64,000 nt of DNA, from contig NC_063259.1 of NCBI RefSeq assembly GCF_019578655.1, positions 14,908,489-14,972,488 of the forward strand, given 5' to 3'. Below, one piece after another: positions 1 through 15,343 of the stretch (its first letter is position 1; every line of letters begins with the position of its first letter). The notes beneath the pieces were generated by a model. It saw nothing but the letters and a program-made list of their open reading frames with translations. It was not told the DNA's origin and made no database searches. The position numbers and the translations under genes were made by a program. This DNA comes from Ricinus communis. Taxonomy: Eukaryota > Streptophyta > Magnoliopsida > Malpighiales > Euphorbiaceae.

Positions 1-1020
1 CACAAAGAAATCTCCAAATTGGAATTTGATTTCCTTCTCTTATCTTTTCAGAAGTTATCCCACCGAGGGATCTGTTGTTCTTTCTCCACTTATTTTCTGG
101 ACCTTCACCACCTCCTGCCCCCTCTTAATTTTTTACAAGCTTCAAGAAGCCCGCATGAATTAATATAGTTATTAGTTATTCTCTTCGACCTATGATTCTA
201 ATACTTAACAAGGGATTGCCATGCTCCACTCTTTTATGCTTCAAAAAATAAAGAAACAGTGGAAAAGGTAGAATTATGTAGGACTAGACTAGGTATGTTC
301 TACAGCATATGAGAAAGACATCACATGACTATGGACTCTGTTCATAAAAATAACTAGCTATGATAAGAGGCTTTTTCTTTTCATAGTATTTTTAGCATGG
401 CAAGATAACTCTTTTCCTCCACAAGCCCTCTTAAATTCATTAATTGCTACAACCAAATTATCCAAATCAAGCACAATCAAATTATTCTGTGCCACCACAT
501 TGTCCCTCTTATCAACCCTATGGCACCCAGGATCTTCCAAACAACTCAAATTTTGAACCACCATCCTGGAAATGTGCCAAACTGCAACACTGACCTATTA
601 AAATGGTCTAGCATCTTCATTCCACAAATTAATTTGTCAAATGACTTGGGATCATATCGTATATAGGGAACTCTCCGCCTCTAGCCCCCAAAGGTAAGGC
701 TCCAAAAAAACCAAGATTCCAACTCAAAGTTCCATCAAACAGTAAATGCACAACCCATATCATTGCAGCATCAAGACCAGCTATCAACCAAACAGCTAAA
801 GCAGTAAAGAAACTCCCCAAAATGTATCAGCAGAGATAGTGAATGAATAAGTGGTCCAAATACCAGTATATAATTTGTAATATATCTCATATAGGCAGGT
901 TTCACGGCCCCTAACCATCAGAGAGCACGGCATGAAAAGGTCTCCAAGGGAAAATTCTGAAGTACATGAACGACAAGCATCAAGAGCCACAATCATCACA
1001 TCACTGTAGACAATGGACAG
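1..1020. other. unassigned moderately GC-rich block, possible gene remnant
   Basis: This kilobase is less AT-rich than the sequence from 1021 to 2580 and looks like former coding or transcribed DNA. On the minus strand there are open stretches at 629-820 (a hydrophobic peptide that ends in a stop), 796-999 and 358-564, but they lie in different frames. No domain was recognised in any of them. On the plus strand a polypyrimidine tract followed by CAG at about 40-51 resembles a splice acceptor, so the final exon of a gene entering from the left is possible. I cannot assign a product. Confidence 0.25.
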
Positions 1021-2585
1021 ACTACTTGCTGGGACACCAATTTAATTTTAAATTCACTAGTTTTTCACCCACATGCGATGCACGTGAATTTAATAATTGG
1101 ACTCATTATTATTTGCATAGTAAAAGAATAGAAATAGTTTAACTGAATTACTGAATAATTTTTAGTGTTACAAAATGACATTACCTCTAAATTAGAACCA
1201 TTTTTTTTTTCTAATTGTGATAGATACATTTACGGTTCAAATTTGTTTATTTAATCCTAACCCCAATTTTCCTAATAATATATCTGATAATTTATTCTAG
1301 TAACCTAATTTAAGTGACAATATAGAATAAATCAAATTGAAAAATATACAATTCACAAATTGGTTTAAAATATTTAAAATATTTAAAATACTTAAAACAA
1401 AAACACTTAATTGATTAACATAAATACTGCTTCATTAGTAATAATTTTTTCTTTTTTTAATTTTCTTTTAAGTAATATTCTTAACATCTAAATGCAAATA
1501 CAAAACTTGAAGTATTTATGATTAGTAAAATGGATTTTTTGATCCACTCCTTACATAAATCTGCTTTTTTGACATTATATTATCATTTCTAATCATACTT
1601 CTTTCATTTCTTTTTTATTTTGATTGATAAAATTTGTTAGGAATTCTCATGCAAGCAGAATTCCAATTCTTAATTTAAGAATATGACGTAGTAACTAAAG
1701 TAGATTGGCATTTTTCCTAAGTATAAGCCAGAAAGAATTCTTTTAAACAATTTTAAATATAATTAAGACAACCAATGTCAGTATGCTTAACTTCTTTTTA
1801 ATATTAATTATTAAAAAATTGAATTGTAGAATAACTAATTTAATATTAGAATCAAATAAATTTTTCATATTAAAATAGAATTATTATTCTTAAATCATCA
1901 GTCCACCTATTCTTGTAAGTGAATGTTATCAATAAATAAATAATTATTAAATTTAGAATCGTAAATTTTATTATAATAAGAAATAAAAATATTTTTCTGT
2001 TTGTCCAATCAAGATTTCAGGTTCAAGTGGACTTTGCCATCAATATTCACAACACTTTCCTTTGAAAATTTGTTTTTTATTTTTATTTTAATGGATTCAT
2101 CTTGCCTATAATCTTAAACGCAAAATGATTAATAAAAAATAAATTAAAAGTAGCTAAACTAAATGATAAACTAAATCAAATTTATTATGATACATATTAA
2201 ATGTCACTTTCCATCAATAATTAAAATACAAAAAACCCTCCTTTTTTTCTTCTTTCGTTCTATGCTGGAGCAATGCAAACTGACCTATTTCCTTTTTCTA
2301 TATTATGTTTCCATCATAATTTGACATTCTTTTTTTTCTTTTTAAATGTTCCTCTATTATTCATTTTATTTGTGCTTGCAGCTTATGTACTTCATGTTTT
2401 CTTATAAAAAATTTAACACTTTTTTAATAATGCACAAAAAATTATCTTTTTCTTTCATATGATAATAATTCTACTTTATCATGAAAATCCTAAAAGAATT
2501 TGGGCTTCTAAAAGTTAGATCTGTCCTTGATAAATTATTAATATTCTTATTTTAGTAAATTTATCCGCCCACTGCCCTCTCATTC
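1021..2585. other. AT-rich intergenic sequence, no gene seen
   Basis: This is a low-complexity, strongly AT-rich stretch with frequent stops in all frames and poly-T and poly-A runs. I see no coding exon, RNA gene or clear terminal repeats in it. Confidence 0.5.
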
Positions 2586-2800
2586 ATACTTTTATATATG
2601 TTATAATTATGATATAGAGATTTCCTTCCCTCACTTCGCTTTCCCCTTCTCTCCCTTTCCTTTCTTTTCCCTTCTCTTTTTTCTCTTCACTCCCCCAAGA
2701 CTTTTCCTTTCAGATTTAAATCATAAATAGTTAGTGTTAACAGATTCATTCACCGGAACTGCTTAGAAGAGAGCCCAGAATTTGGTAAATCTTTGTAATT
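2586..2800 (+). promoter_or_regulatory. TATA-like box plus CT-rich leader, candidate core promoter
   Basis: A TATA-like motif (ttttatatatg, near 2590) is followed about 35 bases later by a long pyrimidine-rich tract (about 2620-2710). This is the layout of many plant promoters and 5' leaders read on the plus strand. Near 2785 there is a possible donor (ttggtaaatc). No convincing open reading frame follows. It sits where the downstream exons of the cytidylyltransferase gene on the minus strand would be expected. It may be a promoter fragment moved in by rearrangement. This is inference from composition only. Confidence 0.3.
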
Positions 2801-3123
2801 ACCTTTAAGTAAGTCATTGTGACAGATATAATCAAGAGTCATGGAGCCGCACAAATTTTTGCTTGTTTAATAGCTTATCCTACATCATTATGTTATATCA
2901 AGATATTCGTCTTCCTATAAGCACAAGTGCTGTACCAAATCCGTACCTTGTTCTCCATAAAACTATATTTTCCTAAAGTAAAAGCACGTAAACGAGGAAT
3001 AGAAAGACGTAATATTTTAATTTCTGAGATGTTTTTATCCTTTCTGCCCCAAATCTCCATGCCACCAATTTTGCATGCACTCTATGCAAGCTCAGAATTA
3101 ATTAGTCATGACAATGTACATAC

Positions 3124-6296
<3,173 letters not shown>

Positions 6297-6420
6297 CTCC
6301 CTCTCTCTCTCTTCTCTCTCTCTCTAAAAAGAAATTTAAAAATAGATAAATAAATAAATAAAACCACAAGCACCTCTCTTCTCTTTGGCTTCCTCTTTTT
6401 CTTCTTTCTTAACCGACAAC
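6297..6420 (-). promoter_or_regulatory. 5' leader of the cytidylyltransferase gene, GA-repeat
   Basis: Directly upstream of the ATG the minus strand reads as an almost pure GA repeat (6299-6326). Such tracts are common in plant 5' untranslated leaders and core promoters. No TATA box was assigned with confidence. Confidence 0.4.
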
Positions 6421-7540
6421 CCGAATCCGCCCCGTTTTATTTCCGTGTTGGGGCTCGACCTTCTTTAATACGCGGAATCAGGTCATTCCCGACGGCGGTT
6501 TTTATGAGCCAATCGCTTTCTTTTTTATGATTATTATTGATTGCGTCATTTTTTATTTTTGTCATTGCTTTTTATGTTCAATTTTTCTATATTAAAATAT
6601 ATATTAAATTATTTATTTTATTTTCTCTTTTTATCCCATTTCTCTCACTATGAAATAAAAATTATCAAATTTAATAGATTAGATAAAAAATAATTAGCTA
6701 TTTTTAAAAAACTTAGGTCATGATGTTGATATTTATATTGATATTAATATTATATTTAAAATACGGATCCAATTAAAAATGTTGGCACTTCACTAATTAT
6801 AATTAGTTTATACTAAAAACGTGAAATATAAATTTACACTGAATTTTTATAATTAATTATTAAATTTTTATTAAACCACTCTAATCAAAATATATACAAT
6901 ATTTGATATGTAAATAATGCTATTTTTCAAATTTATTATATGAATTTTAGTACCTATTTCATAAGCCTTTTGTTCTTTTACGATTAAAAAAAATTAAAAT
7001 ATAAACAATTAAAATACTTATAACCTATAGATTTAGATCCACCGATGTTGAATTCAGTATCTCGTAATGCGTGTTACATATAACTAAGGATTTAAATATA
7101 AATTATATAATCCTTCTTTAAAAATAAAATTGAAATATTAAATTAAATAAATGTCTAAGAATAAAATGTCGTATATTTCATTAATTATCATTGTAAATCC
7201 AATGCACTTGTTTTTAATATATAGTTAATATAAATAAATTATTTTATATTATTTATTGGACATATAAACATCACTAAAAGCAATATAGTTATATTATTTT
7301 TTATAAGTATTTGTTAATATAACTCATTAACCCAAGTCAGATTGGGCAAAAATCATTATTATATCGCAATTATTAATTGACATATTAATTTATTAATTAT
7401 TGTATTCTAAAAATAAAATAATTATATAGCCTATTAGAAAAATAAAATTAGATTTTTTAACATTTTATATTAATAACAAATAATATAAATTTTAAAAAAT
7501 CATAATATTACAAGGGAAAATTTTCATGCAAGGATAAGGG
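6421..7540. other. AT-rich intergenic sequence, no gene seen
   Basis: The stretch between the cytidylyltransferase promoter side and the 3' end of the RRM gene is AT-rich, with stops in every frame. I see no terminal repeats or coding similarity. Confidence 0.5.
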
Positions 7541-7559
7541 CAGAGATAGATGAATACAA

Positions 7560-8076
7560 TAAAGACTTTCTCGTTACAGTGATAAGGCATTTATAGTATC
7601 TGTGGGTGTCCAATAAATTGGTTTATATTTTTTTCTTGAACAAATAAATAAATTAGGGAACTTGAAAAAGGTGACCAGTTACTCATCAACAATTCTATCT
7701 CTTTCCAAAGCCTGTTGATATCGCACAAATAATTGGTGGATGTGAGACTCAGCAGAAATTCAAAATTACATCTGTGTCCTCTGATCTGAGACAACTCTGA
7801 ATTGCTCTTCTGCATATGCATATCTCAAGAGCAATGTTATACATATCAAGATGATAAGTTATACTGACGCAGTGTGACCCAATTCAATGCAATGCAGCTT
7901 CAAGAAACTATGTAGGATATAGTTTATACACTCACTTTCACTAGGACCAACTATCAGGGTTCCCTGGTTTGAATACAATGTGGTCTCTATTGCTGTGATC
8001 TTGAAACAGTTTTACTCTGTGTACGCCTCGTTTCCTTCGTTTAGTTATTTCTCCTCCCCCATCAATAGGAGATTGA
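7560..8076 (-). other. probable 3' untranslated region of the RRM gene
   Basis: This 0.5 kb has a clearly higher GC content than the AT-rich DNA that begins below about 7540, and it directly follows the stop codon of the RRM protein on the minus strand. The open frames here are continuations of exon 4 in wrong frames. The poly(A) site is not defined. Confidence 0.35.
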
Positions 8077-11000
8077 TCAGTACCAGCAATCAGCAACCTC
8101 GTCTTGCTCCCGTAAATGCAACGGTGGAGGTCCGGAGGCTTTTGGGTACCCTCTGAATGTCTCTTTCCCAGGTTTAGCAAGATCGACATAAATCAACCTG
8201 CCATCAAATATCTGGTGATAACAAGATTAGGAATAAGATGAGTTTCCAAAGTTAAAATAAAGAGCAAGTTGATAAACTAGAAACCTTGCGGTCCATATTC
8301 TCCATGGCTAGAATGGCATCATCTTGACAAGTATATTGAATAAATACAAATGCTTTAGACCGCTTTCTCTCATCATCCTTTACAAGTTTAACTGACACAG
8401 ATGGTAGATTCAAGTTACAAGACTTTCAGCTTTATTGGAATAACTGCAGAGATTTTGAAAAGGAAAACAAACGGACAAAGAGGAAATTCAAAAAAGATTC
8501 ATAGCTGGACATGACACTCACCTTCAGCTATTTCACCAAAATTAGAAAATTCCTTTTGCAAACTACTTTCACCAACTGAATATCCTAAATCTGCATGCCA
8601 AAATACACAAGTGATTGAAGAGGGTTTAAATAGCAGACGACAGCCAAGGTTACAAGATCAAAACACATATGAAGTCCAAATAACTCTATTACACTAGTAT
8701 TGCATTAAGGTACCACATAAAACTGTAGATGCATATAACCACTCACATCATACGTAATTTGAACTTTCCTTTCTTACTTTTGGCTAGGATTCTACAAATT
8801 CACTAATTCTTTTATGCTTTTTAAGGGGAAAATCTCAAGTAAGAACTCATCCTATACACATAAATTCGTGGTGGCTTGGTTAAAGTGACATAAACTATAA
8901 ATGGAACTCAAGATTAGCACAGGAAATTGTGAAAGGTCCAAATTTTTGCTAATATTATATAGTCTCATCTAACTCAGGAAAATAAAATGTAAGATCTAGA
9001 AACCATACATGAAGATATATGGTGGCATCAAAGTACATGATCATAGACAGTTCCAAGGCCCACATTTGCCTTGAAGACTAGGATTCATAACTTCATAGAA
9101 AGTATAACCAAATAATATTAATAACTCATAATAGGTTTGATTACGACCAAATATTTGGATCAAAAAATTTCATTCAATTTGAGTGATATTATGAAATTAA
9201 TTTGCAGGCCACAGGCCTGTTTTAGCACTTAACATGCCTGCGAGACATTTTTAAGTCCAGTTCGGAACGTGGTAACATGGCAAACAATGTTTCATTAGCT
9301 TGCAGCTTACAATATGTATAAACCATAGCGAAATCACTGTCAGGACTCATGATTCTTGATAATACCTTCATAAGCCTCCTCTTCATGTGCTGAAGAACCT
9401 AGTCATACCCAACAAGCAATAGCGTATGGATATAATTCCCGTTAATTTTTCAGTGTAAGCTACTAACCTCAGCATTTTCATGTATTGCACAAATATAATC
9501 AATTTAGAAAAAAGCTCTATCACTTATGACATCATCATTTTGGTGTCCCTAGCAAATGTCAAAATCAAAATCTTTCACAAAATCTTCTCTGCTAATATTT
9601 CCTCAAATAAGAGTTTCAAACATCCTTTTGTTCCTATTCATTATATATGGCACCAGAAAATGCAAGTTTCACCTTCCTCCTACCCCACAATGATGTAGAA
9701 ACCAAAATTTCAACATCCTGCAGTCCTGCATTCATTGGCAAGCTCATTTTTTGAGATATTTCACTCTCTCAATAAGCAGACGAACATACTTAGAGCTTAC
9801 TTCTCACAAACTAAGAACTAGCAGATAAATCTCTATATCCTCCAGTCCTTGCTAAGGTGTCTGGACATATACATTTACTTTTTCCTGATAAGACCACTGT
9901 CAACAGTGAAAAGCTTCCTCTTCCAAGAGGACCAAAGAACACACCACAAGAGCCCAAGCAACATCAAGACCAAAGTGCTTCATTCTAGCTGCCAGAATTT
10001 ATCAATCAAGGGTTTTAAATAATGACTTCCAATCCAAATCCTAACTTGCTTATTATTAACACTTAGTAGCAGCTATTGTATTTTAAGGGCTTTTGCCATC
10101 ATAATCATTCACACATAATGATAAAAGCCAAACCTTTGGACTTTATGTTCCCTGTAATGTACTTCCATCCACATGAAAGTCTTTTTTCATGTTTGCAATT
10201 CAAATTGTATTATTGCTCCAAAAATCACGCAAATTCATTTTTAATGGAGCAATCAGACCACAGGTCCAATCTCATAGTTTTAAGTTGTGATCCTATAATG
10301 CTCTTTCATAATTAACCTATATTTTTAAAGTGAAAAAGTCCACTGTCTTAAATCTTAAAATGTTAAAGCTACCCTCCAGTAATTTACCTGCCACCTGCCT
10401 TGTGACTTCGTGCACCAATTACTAAAGCAGTTGCCGAGGTGCAAAAATATGTTCACCCTCTCTTAATAAGATCATTATCAATCTCCTCATTCTCTTAATA
10501 AGAGCATTATCAATCTCCACCTCCCTCAAAATCTTACCAAAGATTTAAAGCATACACCATGGCAGAAGCCTAATGGCTTTATTCCACTTCAGGACCTTTA
10601 AAACAACTCCTACACTCTTCCTACCTTTCTGCCACCACGGGATGTTGGTGGCATGTTAAAACTATTTAAGCAGCTACTGTATGTTTTGGTTTCATGTCAT
10701 ACAATAAAAGAAACAACCTGTGGCCTAAATGCTTCCCTTTAGCTGCTTCCTCCACTTTGACAATGATTCTTTGACGTCTATTACCTTAAATCTTTTCCTT
10801 TTCAGCACAAAAAAAAAAAAAGTGCAGCAATAGAACTGACCACACCATATTTCTCAGTCTAGTTCTTACTGAGATCAGAATTAAGTAGACAACATACTTT
10901 TGATTAGTCTAAACTGTACAACATGTCCCAGTTATATTAAATTTTAGGACCTTAGAAAAAATAAAATGAAACGTTGAATCCAAAGACTCTTAACAACAGC

Positions 11001-11409
11001 GAGCCAGCATTAACTGAAGCCACTATATTCAGTGTCCAAAACACTCTTTCATCAATATCCAATTCCATCTAAAATCATATGTATTCACAAACAGAACATG
11101 GTCATCATAATTCATAAAATTTCCGAAAAGGGTATCTGAAAACGCCAATTAAAACACAATCTAGTGGATATTAATAAGCAAATATAAAAACCCCAAAAGG
11201 GTCTCAAGTAGTAAAATTAAAAATGAAAAGAGAGAGAGAGAGAGAGAGTAGTGAGTGGTACTTTTAACGATGATTCTGCTAGCAAGAGGAAAATTAGAAG
11301 TGGAAGAAAATGATGCTCTGAGGTTCAAAGTTGAAGACTTTCCATTAGGGCGACTGGGTATTGATATGGTAATTGGCGTCGCCAAAGCGAGCGTTGTTGT
11401 TTGATACAT
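8077..11409 (-). CDS. small organelle-targeted RRM-domain RNA-binding protein
   Basis: Minus-strand exons: 11262-11409, 8522-8590, 8285-8391 and 8077-8211, joining in frame to 459 nt (152 aa, stop TGA). Residues 1 to about 45 are rich in Ser, Thr, Arg and Pro with no acidic residues, as in a plastid or mitochondrial transit peptide. A single RRM follows: RNP2-like RIIVKNLGYSV at the exon 1/2 junction, then GEIAEVKLVKD, RNP1-like RSKAFVFIQY, and IFDGRLIYVDLAKPGK. A short tail ends in DEVADCWY. Family members bind RNA in organelles, some acting in RNA editing (ORRM group), others in stress responses; which role applies here cannot be told. The ATG at 11409 is the first in frame (a TTG lies just upstream). 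The first intron is 2.67 kb, far longer than the other two (73-201 bp). All splice sites are GT-AG and all phases agree. Confidence 0.88.
8591..11261 (-). other. large first intron of the RRM gene
   Basis: The intron opens with GTACCAC on the minus strand followed by a CT-repeat (the GA repeat at 11229-11248 on the plus strand) and closes with GCAG before exon 2. It has ordinary intron-like composition. It contains a 32-bp tandem duplication at 10459-10522. No gene was recognised inside; the short open frames are not supported. Confidence 0.6.
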
Positions 11410-11954
11410 CTTCAATTCCTTTTCTGCAGAGTCTGATTTCTCAGAAAATGTCTCTTCTTCTCAAATATCCTGGCTTCCCATTTGCCCAACAGGACAGCAT
11501 GAACATGCTTTTTATTATGTCCTAATTATAATTTAGGTCTTCTACCTAACATTTTAATAATGTTATCCATTTATTTCAAAATTATAAAATAAATACTATT
11601 CTTTTAATTTATTTTTAAAAATATTTTCTAATAATAATTATATATATTAAAAACATAATAAATATAAATCAGCAAAAATAATTTATGTCAATTAATAGTA
11701 TGACCATTAAAAAACTCATATAGATACATAAATATTTTACATTTAAATACAATAAATTTTATATTGTTGCATTAATTTTTATGTTAATTAGTACTATTGA
11801 CTTACCATATCATTTTTCTTATTATAATATTTTAAAAATTATTATGAAATTTTTTAAAAAAATAAATTAAAAATATAAATATCTATTTTAAAATTTTGAA
11901 ATAATTTGGTAAAATTATTAAAAATATAAATTCTCATAAGTTAATTATTAGTCC

Positions 11955-11988
<34 letters not shown>

Positions 11989-12498
11989 TGGATAAAGGCA
12001 TAAGTAACCCCTAATGTTTTATTGTGAAAGTCATATTTGACCTTAAATTTATTTTCAAGGCAAATATGATCCTTAACTTTTAGATATTTTAAAATCATAT
12101 CGGAAAATCATACTATATCTTTTTATATTTTAACATAATAAAATAATAAATAATAAATAGCAAAAAGATAAAAACATAGATATTTCTAATAACTTTTTGT
12201 AAATTATATGAGCCTAATATGCTCCTTAAATAATTTTTTCCATCGAATAAAATTATTATTCTTATTATAACGCTCAAAAGTGTTATTTTAGAGAGTCATG
12301 TTTATACTTTTTTCTTATTATTTTTAGTATATAAAAACCATCAAAAATATAAATGTTAAGAAAAATAGAGGCAAATAGCACTTAATCACGGTTTTCGAAT
12401 TCTTCCGTTAGTCCTTATATTTTCGATTATTCCTTTCCCCTCTCTCTCCATGACGGTGGGAAACCGCGATTATCTTTAGTCAAGGAGGCCTTCTCGTA
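11410..12498. other. AT-rich intergenic sequence with ATT microsatellite
   Basis: This is the upstream side of the RRM gene. An (ATT)n microsatellite lies at about 11958-11988. Around 12000-12110 the text resembles the terminal arms of Mutator-type elements (phrases like 'aagtcatatttgacc' facing 'ggcaaatatgatcc'), but a partner end was not found. No coding region was seen. Confidence 0.4.
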
Positions 12499-15343
12499 GG
12501 CACTGCAATACCCGGAATTTTTCTTTAATGATATGATAATATAAATAATAATTAATAAATTTATTTTTATTTAAATTAATTTTACTTTATTTTTATTTGG
12601 TTTAATTGGAATGATTTAAATAGAATTTTAATGCTAGACAAATAAGGGAATTATTTTCTATATCCAATTAGTTTGATTTTTAAGAAATTAATTAAGTAAA
12701 TTCTTTGAGAAATAAATTATATTTTTGGTTATTTAAAATTTTCCCCCAAATGAATATAAATAAATTAAATTCTATATTTGAGAGTTATGGAAGAATTTGT
12801 AAATGATATTTTATAAAAGAATTATTGAGAAAAATGACATTTTAATTAGCTAATGGTGTTAAATTTTAATTGAAAAATATTTAGCAAATTGATTAATAAA
12901 ATTAATTGTGTATGAGGACTAAATTGGAAATTTATTTTGAAATAAGAATTAAACGTATAATTTTATTAATATGGAGTTTTAATGGAAATTTATATGTTTG
13001 GTATTTTTGTAATTAAATATGTCGGCAAGGGCTTTTTGATAATTTTACATTTAAAAGCAAGGGTAAATATGTAATTATATATTTTTAATATTCTAATTTG
13101 GCCCAAATTAAATAGTTAGGGGCTTAATTGAAAAGCTAAAAATAGTTTAAGGGTTAATCGAAAATTTTGCAAGACAAAATTGTTGTAATTAAAAAAGTTG
13201 AGGGACCAAATGGTAAGGAAGTAAAGTACAGGGACCAAAAGTTGATATGGAAGGAAAAGGAAAGAAAAGAAGAAGAAGAAGAAGAAGGAGAAATCGGTAG
13301 GAGAGAATGAGGAGGATCGGGCGGCATTGACTGGCCGGAAGTCTTCTTGGCGTCGATGAGCTGGCGGCAGCAAGCGATCTTGGCGGTGGCAGTGAGCACG
13401 AAGAAAGCTGCAGCAGGCGAGTTGGGTGGCGATCGACTCCCCTCGGCTTGAGCTTCTTTTTGGCAGTGGCGGCATTGGCTTTGGTGGCCGGAGGAGAGAG
13501 TTCCGGCAAGGTGTTGGCAACAATATTTTTTTTGGCTTTTCTAGGGAGTTCCGGCGAGTGATGGACGATCAGAGTGCATATTCGGACTCTCCTCAACTCA
13601 AGCTTTCCAATGGCACCGGTTTCGTGGAGATCGGACTCCATTTAAAAATCGACGGCCGAGATCGTCCGTAAATCTCTTCGGATGATTGGGGGTCAGATCA
13701 GAAGATTGGAAGCAGGGATCGTCATCAGCGCGTCGTTTCGAGTCCGTTAGTGCGTTCGGATTGTCGATCAGACTCCGGCGATTGGAGGCGAGTCAACCAG
13801 CAATCAAGCGTCTCAATAATTCTCTGGCCCGTTGATTTTAGAATTTATTGGCAAAAATCTATGTGATTATTGAAATGAGTTGAAATAAATTGTCGGACTG
13901 TCTGCCTTTAATTGTGAATTGTGTTGTGTAGCGGAGTCGGAAAAAATAATGAAGTCTTGGGGACCCGACTCCCTTAAAATAAATTATTGAATATTTGAAG
14001 TGTTTTCTGGCAGGTCTGGGCCTGTTTTACGGGGGTTAAATGTCTGTATTTTAGGGGAGGTTCTGCCGAATTTTAGGTAGAATTTACCCGAGTCGAGATT
14101 TTTAGACAGTTAGTTCTAAGAATCTAGACTTATGGTTAATTGTCAAATGTTTCAACGTTATTGATTAATTGTTTTCCGTGATTAGATAAATCCGTCAGTT
14201 CGGCTCGCTCCACCCGAGGCATCGGAGCAGAGCTAGGAGATCGTCAAAGCTGTGAGTTAAAGTCATATGTCTGTTTATATGTGTTATGTTGAGATTTTAG
14301 GAGATAATTCTGATTACATGAATTAATATTTTAATTGGTTATTTTAGTCGCTATTTATATAAGTTTCATTTTCTGATTATGATTTTATTGTTTCGTGTTA
14401 ACTCAGGATGGGACGGCTGTAGAGCATGCTATTTGATGAGTGCACTAGTATGAATCCGAGACTGATAGCAAAAGGGTAAAAAGATAAATTTAGGACTTGC
14501 CCTATTCGAGCATTGCTCTCTGGGCTTAGTAGAATGTGTTTGCCGGAGTAAAGGTCCATAGTCGAGCATTGCTCTCTGGGCGCCGGCTTATTTGGGAACT
14601 TAAGTGACCAGACTAGATTTAAGAATTCTGGTCGAGCTTCGCTCTTTGGGCGCCAATCTTATTAGAGTAAGAGAGCCGAAAGGCTAAGAGAGTTAGTGAT
14701 AATTAAGTGACTGAACTGGATTTAAGGACTCTGGTCGAGCTTCGCTCTCTGGGTTCTAGTTCTGTTAGAATGAGAGAGTCGAGATGTTAGTGTTGAGATT
14801 AGGGTTCTGCTGAGGTACTCTGTCCCGTAGTATGTGAAAGTTATATTTTTTTTATTTAAGCATGGCATGACACGTATATTTTTGCATGACTTATTATTTA
14901 TTTCAAATTAAATAAATATGTTATGGAAGTGTTGTAAATGTTTTTGGATATATGATTTTAACTCACTCTCGAGACTGACAGTCTCAGTTTTATTGTTTTT
15001 CAGATCTGTGATTGCTAGTCTTACTGCGGCTCTTATCTAGTAACCCGACTCCTTCATCATCGGGTGATGTAATTGATTTGGTATGTTTGACTTCTAAAAT
15101 CTTAGATTCTCCGCGGTAGAAATGGTAGACTTATCAGTTGTAATTTTATGTAGTTTCGGGTCTTGCCTATTTCTACCGGCAGACCGAATTAAATATGTAG
15201 AAAATAAATTGTGACATCAGTGTTATTAGATGAGATTTAATTAAGTTAGTGAGCGGTCAGGCTTACTATGGGATTCGGTGGCCTTATGCCTACCCATTCT
15301 CTAGTGCCGGTCACGGGCCCACAGATCGGGTCGTGACAGGCAC
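12499..15343. mobile_element. solo LTR of a gypsy-type retrotransposon with 5-bp TSD
   Basis: The LTR spans 12504-15338 (2835 bp). It starts TGCAATACCCGG and ends GGGTCGTGACA, so it has the canonical TG...CA ends, and its termini resemble a large group of plant Ty3/gypsy LTRs. It is flanked by a perfect direct repeat GGCAC (12499-12503 and 15339-15343). No primer-binding site, gag or pol lies beside it and there is no second copy in the window, so it is the product of LTR-LTR recombination. The interior has GC-rich patches (13280-13850), a polypurine run, and four copies of a GAGC-NNN-GCTC motif. The open frames at 13116-13671 lie inside the LTR and are not genes. Confidence 0.88.
14508..14747. 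repeat. four spaced copies of a short GAGC...GCTC palindrome in the LTR
   Basis: GAGCATTGCTC occurs at 14508-14518 and 14564-14574. GAGCTTCGCTC occurs at 14634-14644 and 14737-14747. Each is preceded by TC and followed by TNTGGG. The spacing is 56, 70 and 103 bases. They could be protein-binding or structural elements of the LTR. Confidence 0.7.

Noticed and set aside
11229..11248. GA repeat as a possible promoter element
   Set aside because: On the coding (minus) strand it is a CT run just inside the first intron of the RRM gene, more easily explained as intron sequence.
13116..13671. Several overlapping open frames of 81-150 codons
   Set aside because: All lie inside the gypsy solo LTR, overlap each other on both strands, and owe their length to GC-rich and purine-rich low-complexity sequence.
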